From an uncultured Helicobacter sp. (GTDB lineage: Bacteria; Campylobacterota; Campylobacteria; Campylobacterales; Helicobacteraceae): DNA of 38,547 bases. The notes beneath the pieces were generated by a model. The model was given only the letters and a program-made list of their open reading frames with translations, searched no databases and was not told where the DNA came from. Positions 33,325 to 38,547 of this stretch are shown here, in pieces; position 1 is the stretch's first letter, and each line of letters starts with the position of its first letter. Position numbers and translations under genes: made by a program. Where the stretch lies: NCBI RefSeq assembly GCF_937906905.1, contig NZ_CALERY010000017.1:1-38547 (forward strand). The letters run 5' to 3'.

Positions 33325-34176
33325 CTAGAAAATAATCGTTTTGTTTTGATTGATAAACACACGATCATGCAAAACGAGATCAAGCGCGTGGGCAAACACA
33401 CTTTTTTCAATATCGCGCCCGGCTTTTTGCATATCCTGCCAGCTGTATGTGTGGTCGATTTTTGTGATGTCTTGGGTGATGATTGGTCCCTCGTCGAGAT
33501 CTTGGGTTACAAAATGCGCAGTGGCACCGATGATTTTTACACCACGCTGGTAGGCTTGCTTGTATGGGTTTGCACCGATAAATGCAGGCAAAAAGCTATG
33601 ATGGATATTTATCATTTTGCCAAAATAGCGTGCTACAAATGCGGGGGAGAGAATCCTCATGTATTTGGCAAGCGCGATGACATCAGGGGCATAGGAGTCG
33701 ATGATGTGTGCTATTTGCTCTTCATGTGCTGCGCGATCTAGATTTTGATCAAACTCTAGTGAGCTAACGCAGTGAAATGGGATATGGAAGCGCTCCACAA
33801 GATTGGCTAGGGTATCGTGATTTGCAATGACAGCTTGGATATGGGCATTGAGCTCGCCGCTCTCATAGCGCAGAAGCAAGTCGCCTAGGCAGTGGTTTTC
33901 CTTGGTGGCAAGAATGAGAAGAGATTTTTTTTGGGCTTGCTTTAGCGTAATGCTCGCCTCCTTGCCAAGCACATCATGCAGTCCGGCTAAAACCCCCTCT
34001 CTGTCAAATTTCTTATTTGCTTCTCCAATCTCTGTGCGCATGAAAAATAGTCCGCGCTCTTTATCGACAAACTCATCATTTTTCTCTATATTGAGCCCAA
34101 ATTCATAGAGAATCTTTGACACTGCGTAGATGATTCCACCCTGATCGCGCGTGGTAATAAGCAGAATATGCTTCAT
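33325..34176 (-). CDS. purU: PurU, formyltetrahydrofolate deformylase
   Basis: 283 residues: an N-terminal ACT domain (HILLITTRDQGGIIYAVSKIL) and a C-terminal formyltransferase-fold domain with the N-H-D catalytic set (IANHDTL, NIHHSFLPAF, DLDEGPII). It hydrolyses 10-formyl-tetrahydrofolate to formate and tetrahydrofolate, balancing one-carbon pools and supplying formate. It overlaps sppA by four bases; the same pair occurs in H. pylori. Confidence 0.95.
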   Translation of the reverse strand: MKHILLITTRDQGGIIYAVSKILYEFGLNIEKNDEFVDKERGLFFMRTEIGEANKKFDREGVLAGLHDVLGKEASITLKQAQKKSLLILATKENHCLGDLLLRYESGELNAHIQAVIANHDTLANLVERFHIPFHCVSSLEFDQNLDRAAHEEQIAHIIDSYAPDVIALAKYMRILSPAFVARYFGKMINIHHSFLPAFIGANPYKQAYQRGVKIIGATAHFVTQDLDEGPIITQDITKIDHTYSWQDMQKAGRDIEKSVFAHALDLVLHDRVFINQNKTIIF

Positions 34177-35027
34177 TGTAGTCCTACTCCAAACAGCGCA
34201 CTAAGCACGCTACTAAGGCTAGATTCTAGGGCAGAGTCTATATAGCTTTGCCACGAGCTTTTTTCTAGCCACTCTTCTTTCTCCACACCGCTTAGGATTT
34301 TTAGCTGGGCTATGGCTTGGTTTCTGGAAAGGATATCATCGATAAGCCCCAGCTCTTTGGCTTTTGTAGCGTTAAATACTTTGCCTTCAGCAAACTGCTG
34401 TGCGTTGGCAAGATCAAGCTTGCGTGCATTGGCGACATCTGTGATAAATGTGTCGTATTCTTCTTTGATGAGATTTTGGATAAATGTGCGTTCTTTTGCA
34501 CTCCAGTCGCGGTAGTAGGTGCCAATTTCTTTATACTCACCAGCGGCGATTGTCTGGGGTTCATAGCCGATTTTGTCAAGCAGGGGCTTGATGTTTGCTC
34601 CGCTAAAAATTACTCCAATACTTCCAATGAGTGCCCCGCGGTTGGCGTAGATTTTACTCGCACCTATGCTAGCGTAGTAGGCGCCACTTGCCATGACTCC
34701 CTCTGTATGCACGACCACAGGGAGCTTCTCTGCGAGCTCTTTGATAAGATCAGATATCTCCACACTCGCACCCACTGCCCCACCAGGAGAATTTACCACA
34801 AGTAGCACACCCTTGAGACTAGGATATTGGTGTAGCTCATCGATTTGCGCACGCAGCATACTAGAATCTAAAATCATGCCTTTTAGCTGGATTTTAGCGA
34901 GATTTGGTTGCTGGGCAGGGGGATTGATACTGATGAGCAGGATAATGACGATAAGGATAAACACAAAGGCTTTAAAATATTTGGTGATACACTCAAGCAC
35001 AGCGATAATGGGAGTAAAAATCTTCAT
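34173..35027 (-). CDS. sppA: SppA, signal peptide peptidase (protease IV, short form)
   Basis: 284 residues with one N-terminal membrane segment (about 19-32) and a ClpP-like serine/lysine peptidase domain of the short S49 type. The nucleophile Ser is in GALIGSIGV and the general-base Lys in AGEYKEIGTY. It degrades cleaved signal peptides in the membrane. AAGGAA precedes ATG by six bases; TGCTAGAAT on the minus strand (35071-35079) is a likely -10 box. Confidence 0.93.
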   Translation of the reverse strand: MKIFTPIIAVLECITKYFKAFVFILIVIILLISINPPAQQPNLAKIQLKGMILDSSMLRAQIDELHQYPSLKGVLLVVNSPGGAVGASVEISDLIKELAEKLPVVVHTEGVMASGAYYASIGASKIYANRGALIGSIGVIFSGANIKPLLDKIGYEPQTIAAGEYKEIGTYYRDWSAKERTFIQNLIKEEYDTFITDVANARKLDLANAQQFAEGKVFNATKAKELGLIDDILSRNQAIAQLKILSGVEKEEWLEKSSWQSYIDSALESSLSSVLSALFGVGLQ

Positions 35028-35070
35028 GTGATTCCTTAAGAGCTATGGAGATTCTATAAACAATCCCAAA

Positions 35071-35079
35071 ATTCTAGCA
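35071..35079 (-). promoter_or_regulatory. Extended -10 box TGCTAGAAT for sppA-purU
   Basis: Minus-strand TGC-TAGAAT 44 bases upstream of the sppA ATG. Confidence 0.5.
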
Positions 35080-35133
35080 CAATCGCGACTGATTGGCGTG
35101 CAGAATCTGGCTTTGCGCTATGGGGTGCGGATT

Positions 35134-35166
35134 TTGTCGTCATGCTTGTTTGTGTTTGCACGACAA
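35134..35166 (-). terminator. Hairpin after pta
   Basis: TTGTCGT (35134-35140) and ACGACAA (35160-35166) are 7-bp perfect arms around 19 bases, downstream of the pta stop. No U-run follows on the minus strand, so support is modest. Confidence 0.35.
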
Positions 35167-35236
35167 GTTTTAGCTTCTTTGGCAAAACACACTTAGAATC
35201 AAATCTCTTAAGGCTGTTTGCAAAATCTTGTGAGAT

Positions 35237-36265
35237 TTAATTTTGCGCCTGCAATGCGGTGAGTGCCACCACCCCCACAATATCAAGCGCACTGCATCCA
35301 CGCGAGAGGTCATTCACAGGAGCTGCCATGCCCTGTGTGATAGGTCCATAGGCTTCAGCTTTAGCAAAGCGCTGCACAAGCTTGTAGCCGATATTGCCAG
35401 AATCTAAATCTGGGAAAACCAACACATTTGCTTTGCCTGCGACGCTCGATCCTTTCGCTTTGGACGCCCCCACGCTTGGGACAATCGCCGCATCAAGCTG
35501 CAATTCACCATCGATAGCGATTTCTGGGGCAAGCTCTTTTGCTATGCGCGTGGCTTCGACTACTTTATCGACATCTGCGTGCTTTGCGCTACCATAGGTA
35601 GAGTGGCTTAGCATGGCGACATGCGGGCTGGATTTAATGATGGATTGGAAGCTTTTTGCGCTGGATATGGCGATGTTTGCTAGTTCTTGCGCAGTAGGAT
35701 TCTGGCACAAGGCACAATCCGAAAAGACAAGCAGTCCATTCTCACCATAAGTGCAATCAGGCACAACCATGACAAAAAAGCTCGATACCAATGCAGAATC
35801 TTTTGCTGTGCCAACAATCTGCAATGCTGCTCGCAATACATCAGAAGTCGCGTGAATCGCGCCTGCTACCATGCCATCAGCCCGCCCAGATTTCACGAGC
35901 GCTGCCCCAAAATACAACTTATCATTGACAAGTAGCTCACGCGCTTTATCCGCAGTCATACCCTTGTGTCCGCGAAGCTCGACAAATAGCTCGACAAACT
36001 CATCGAGCAAGGGGGATTGTGCTGGGTCGATACATTGGGCTTTTTCAAGGAGTTTTGTCGCATTTTCTACGGAAATATGGGCGATGTGTAGAGATTTGGT
36101 TTTCTCCAAAATCTCATTTTTTGTGCCAAGTAGAATAATATCTGCAAACTCCTCTTGTAGCACAAGCACCGCAGCTTCAATCGTGCGCACATCGCTTGTC
36201 TCTGGTAGGACAATGGTCTTTTTCTGGGCTTTTGCCTTTGCTTTGATTTGCTCGATAAAACTCAT
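35237..36265 (-). CDS. pta: Pta, phosphate acetyltransferase (short form)
   Basis: 342 residues from ATG 36265, which has GAAGGAG five to six bases upstream and the usual start MSFIEQIKAKAKAQKK; the open frame back to 36316 has no such support. It is the single-domain phosphotransacetylase type, with VAGAIHATSDVLRAALQIVG, ELQLDAAIVPSVG and VLVFPDLDSGNIGYKL. It interconverts acetyl-CoA and acetyl phosphate. ackA, its usual neighbour, is not next to it here. Confidence 0.94.
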   Translation of the reverse strand: MSFIEQIKAKAKAQKKTIVLPETSDVRTIEAAVLVLQEEFADIILLGTKNEILEKTKSLHIAHISVENATKLLEKAQCIDPAQSPLLDEFVELFVELRGHKGMTADKARELLVNDKLYFGAALVKSGRADGMVAGAIHATSDVLRAALQIVGTAKDSALVSSFFVMVVPDCTYGENGLLVFSDCALCQNPTAQELANIAISSAKSFQSIIKSSPHVAMLSHSTYGSAKHADVDKVVEATRIAKELAPEIAIDGELQLDAAIVPSVGASKAKGSSVAGKANVLVFPDLDSGNIGYKLVQRFAKAEAYGPITQGMAAPVNDLSRGCSALDIVGVVALTALQAQN

Positions 36266-36330
36266 AGATACTCCTTCAAACAATATGTTAATTTGGTGCG
36301 CAGATGTTATTTGCACTAGTGTTTTGTGGT

Positions 36331-38535
36331 CTAGCCTTTAGCAATCCTTTCAATCACCGCATTAAAGCTCTTGCTTGGTCGCATAATGGCTTCTGCCTTG
36401 CTATCATCAAATTTATAATATCCGCCTAGATCTACTTTCACGCCTTGAGCGGAGTTAAATTCAGCCCTAATAGAATCTTGCTTAGATTCTAGCTCATCAG
36501 CAAGTGGCTTAAAGAATGCTGCAATGTTAGAATCCGCTTTTTGCTCACTCAACGCTCTAGCAAAATACATCGCCAAGTAAAAATGACTTGTGCGGTTGTC
36601 ATCTTCGCCCACTTTGCGTGAAGGGGCTTTGTTGTTATCAAGCCATTGTGAAGTAGCCACATCTAGCGCGTCTGCTAGCACCTTTGCCTTAGGGCTATTT
36701 TGCTTTTGTGCGTAGAATTCTAGGCTTGCTTGCAGGGCTAGAAACTCGCCCAAGCTATCCCAACGCAAATGATTTTCTTCTACAAGTTGTTCTACCTGCT
36801 TTGGCGCACTGCCCCCAGCCCCGGTTTCAAACATCGCCCCGCCATTTAGCATAGGCACGACGGAGAGCATTTTCGCACTTGTGCCAAGCTCTAAAATTGG
36901 GAAAAGATCAGTCAAATAATCACGCAAAACATTGCCTGTGATAGAAATGGCATTTTTCCCAGCACGGATAAGGCGTAAGGATTCTAAACACGCTTCTTTT
37001 GGGGCTAAAATGGCTATGTCTTTACCCTTTTCTTGCAAGCGTTTCTTAACTAAATCAATCATAATTTTATTACTAGCCCTTTTAGAATCTAGCCAGAAAA
37101 TCGCCTTATCCCCTGTCAAATCCGCTCTTTCAATCCCTAAATCAATCCAGTTTTGCACCGCATCAAATTTCGCTTGATTTGCTCTATAAATATCGCCTTT
37201 TTTCACGCTATGAGTAAGCAGCACCTTATCGCTAGAATCCACAATGATAAACTCCCCATCATTTGGGGCGACAAAGGTTTTGTCGTGTGAGCCATATTCT
37301 TGTGCTTTTTTTGCCATTAAGCCCACATTGCTAACACTGCCTAAAGTCGCAGGATTAAGAGTGTCATTTGCTTTTAAATCTTCAATCACGGCTTCATAAA
37401 TAGTCGCATAAGTCTTATCAGGGATTACAGCGTTTGCATCGCATTCCTTGCCGTCTTTATCCCATAATTTCGCGCCATTTTTTAGCATAGCAGGCATTGA
37501 AGCATCTACAATCACATCGCTTGGGATATGCAAATTGGTAATGCCTTTGTTGGAATTTACCATAGAGATTTTGGCAGACTTTTCTAAAATCTCATTGTAT
37601 TTCGCAAGAATCGCCGCTTTTTTGGGGCTGGATTCTATCTTTGTAAGTAGCTCACTTATGCCATTATTGGCATTCACACCTAGTGCTTCTAGCTCGTCTT
37701 TGAACTCAGTAAAAAGCTCCTTAAAATACGCCTTCACCGCGTAGCCAAAAAGGATTGGATCGCTTACTTTCATCATCGTAGCTTTTAAATGCAGTGAAAA
37801 GAGTATGCCTTGCTTTTTGCAGGATTCAATTTGCTCTGCGTAAAATTCACTCAATTTTTGAGCGTCCATAAAGGTGGCATCTAGTATCTCATTTGCCTCT
37901 AGTTTTAGCCCATCTTTTAGCACTTTCTCACCATTAGAATCTTTGAAAATAATCTTTGCAGTCGTGGGAGATTCTATTAGCACCGCCTTTTCATTATCAA
38001 AGAAATCGCCCTCTTTCATATAGCTCACACAGCTTTTTGAGTTTTTATCAAAGGGTGTTACTCGGTAGGGATTTTTCTGTGCGTAGGATTTGACCGCATT
38101 GGTGCTACGGCGATCAGAGTTGCCCTGTCGTAAAACAGGATTCACCGCTGAGCCTAGCACTTTTTGATATTTTTCTTTCACTGCCTTTTCTTGCTCGTTG
38201 CTTGGCTCATCTGGGAAATCTGGCACATTATAGCCCTTTGCTTGTAACTCTTTAATGGCGTTTTTCAGCTGGGGGATTGAAGCGGAGATATTTGGGGTTT
38301 TAATAAGGTTGGCATTTGGCGTTTTGACAAGCTCACCAAGCTGACTTAGGGCGTCTTCTACGCGTTGATTTGGATTTAAACTCTCCGGGAATTGCGCTAA
38401 GATTCTAGCACTTAGCGAAATGTCAGCAGTCTCTACTTTAATGTCGGCGTGATTAAGAAACGCCTTTGCGATAGGCAGAAATGAGTAGGTCGCTAGGGCT
38501 GGGGATTCATCTGTGAGTGTGTAAGTGATTTTCAT
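36331..38535 (-). CDS. icd: Monomeric NADP-dependent isocitrate dehydrogenase
   Basis: 734 residues of the monomeric Icd family (start MKITYTLTDESPALATYSFLP; LRQGNSDRRST; DKTFVAPNDGEF; HFYLAMYFARAL near the end). It converts isocitrate to 2-oxoglutarate in the TCA cycle with NADP. This form is unrelated in sequence to the ~420-residue dimeric enzyme of H. pylori, and is the form used by Campylobacter. AAAGGA lies about eight bases before ATG near the window edge, so the gene is complete. It precedes pta on the same strand with a 65-base gap. Confidence 0.96.
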   Translation of the reverse strand: MKITYTLTDESPALATYSFLPIAKAFLNHADIKVETADISLSARILAQFPESLNPNQRVEDALSQLGELVKTPNANLIKTPNISASIPQLKNAIKELQAKGYNVPDFPDEPSNEQEKAVKEKYQKVLGSAVNPVLRQGNSDRRSTNAVKSYAQKNPYRVTPFDKNSKSCVSYMKEGDFFDNEKAVLIESPTTAKIIFKDSNGEKVLKDGLKLEANEILDATFMDAQKLSEFYAEQIESCKKQGILFSLHLKATMMKVSDPILFGYAVKAYFKELFTEFKDELEALGVNANNGISELLTKIESSPKKAAILAKYNEILEKSAKISMVNSNKGITNLHIPSDVIVDASMPAMLKNGAKLWDKDGKECDANAVIPDKTYATIYEAVIEDLKANDTLNPATLGSVSNVGLMAKKAQEYGSHDKTFVAPNDGEFIIVDSSDKVLLTHSVKKGDIYRANQAKFDAVQNWIDLGIERADLTGDKAIFWLDSKRASNKIMIDLVKKRLQEKGKDIAILAPKEACLESLRLIRAGKNAISITGNVLRDYLTDLFPILELGTSAKMLSVVPMLNGGAMFETGAGGSAPKQVEQLVEENHLRWDSLGEFLALQASLEFYAQKQNSPKAKVLADALDVATSQWLDNNKAPSRKVGEDDNRTSHFYLAMYFARALSEQKADSNIAAFFKPLADELESKQDSIRAEFNSAQGVKVDLGGYYKFDDSKAEAIMRPSKSFNAVIERIAKG

Positions 38536-38547
38536 TGTGTGTCCTTT

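Noticed and set aside
33927..33934. Run of eight T in purU as a phase switch
   Set aside because: It encodes ordinary Lys codons (QKKS) mid-gene, the frame is intact, and A/T runs of this length are common.
1..38547. CRISPR array made by the frequent AGAATCT words
   Set aside because: Words are irregularly spaced, in both orientations and mostly inside genes; no cas genes are present.

Overview
The window looks like a chromosomal segment of a Helicobacter species (Campylobacterota). The evidence is gene content: HugZ-type heme oxygenase, a short SpeE next to CoaE, rplY-pth-LptF/G, purU next to sppA, lutABC, and Helicobacter-like GyrA and MurA. Base composition looks richer in G+C than H. pylori by eye. 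A monomeric (about 730-residue) isocitrate dehydrogenase and a family-90 glycosyltransferase argue against H. pylori itself, so an enterohepatic or animal-associated species is my best guess. I see no IS element, phage or CRISPR array.

Layout: the tail of an unknown plus-strand gene (1-86) meets a minus-strand metallophosphoesterase and lutABC (lactate oxidation). Divergent from lut is metNIQ (methionine import), then tRNA-Met(CAU). A long minus-strand block (7635-16697) holds a two-gene ABC transporter, a MacA/MacB-like three-gene exporter, and a four-gene surface-carbohydrate cassette. The first cassette gene carries a C12 tract that puts it out of frame. The plus strand then carries rplY, pth, lptF/G, a GT90 transferase, speE and coaE. 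hugZ (minus, with a strong Fur-box match upstream) and gyrA (plus) follow. The gyrA 3' end, the intergenic region and the start of an OpgB-like phosphoglycerol transferase gene are tandemly duplicated as an exact 304-bp repeat. The last block, all minus, is an alanine/sodium symporter, an LprI-like protein, a TfoX-N protein, cysteine synthase, murA, purU, sppA, pta and icd.

The most unusual signal is a dense family of small inverted repeats built on the word AGAATCT/AGATTCT. By hand count this 7-mer pair occurs about ninety times in 38.5 kb, against roughly five expected by chance. Many copies face each other as hairpins whose arms extend past the shared core with sequence private to each hairpin. 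Some lie inside genes, in frame, and encode Ser/Asp/Glu-rich inserts (LDSS, LESK, TPES, DSGV) in LutC, an ABC ATPase, a GT2 enzyme, Pth, CoaE and the TfoX-N protein. Others sit on stop codons or between convergent genes as probable terminators. This resembles, in behaviour only, the protein-coding palindromic elements described in Rickettsia.

Two further switches are visible: the C12 tract in the first cassette gene, and an (AT)8 tract just after a well-placed Shine-Dalgarno/GTG start of the OpgB-like gene. Promoters here share an extended -10 box, TGCTATAAT, or its variant TGCTAGAAT, which overlaps the repeat word.
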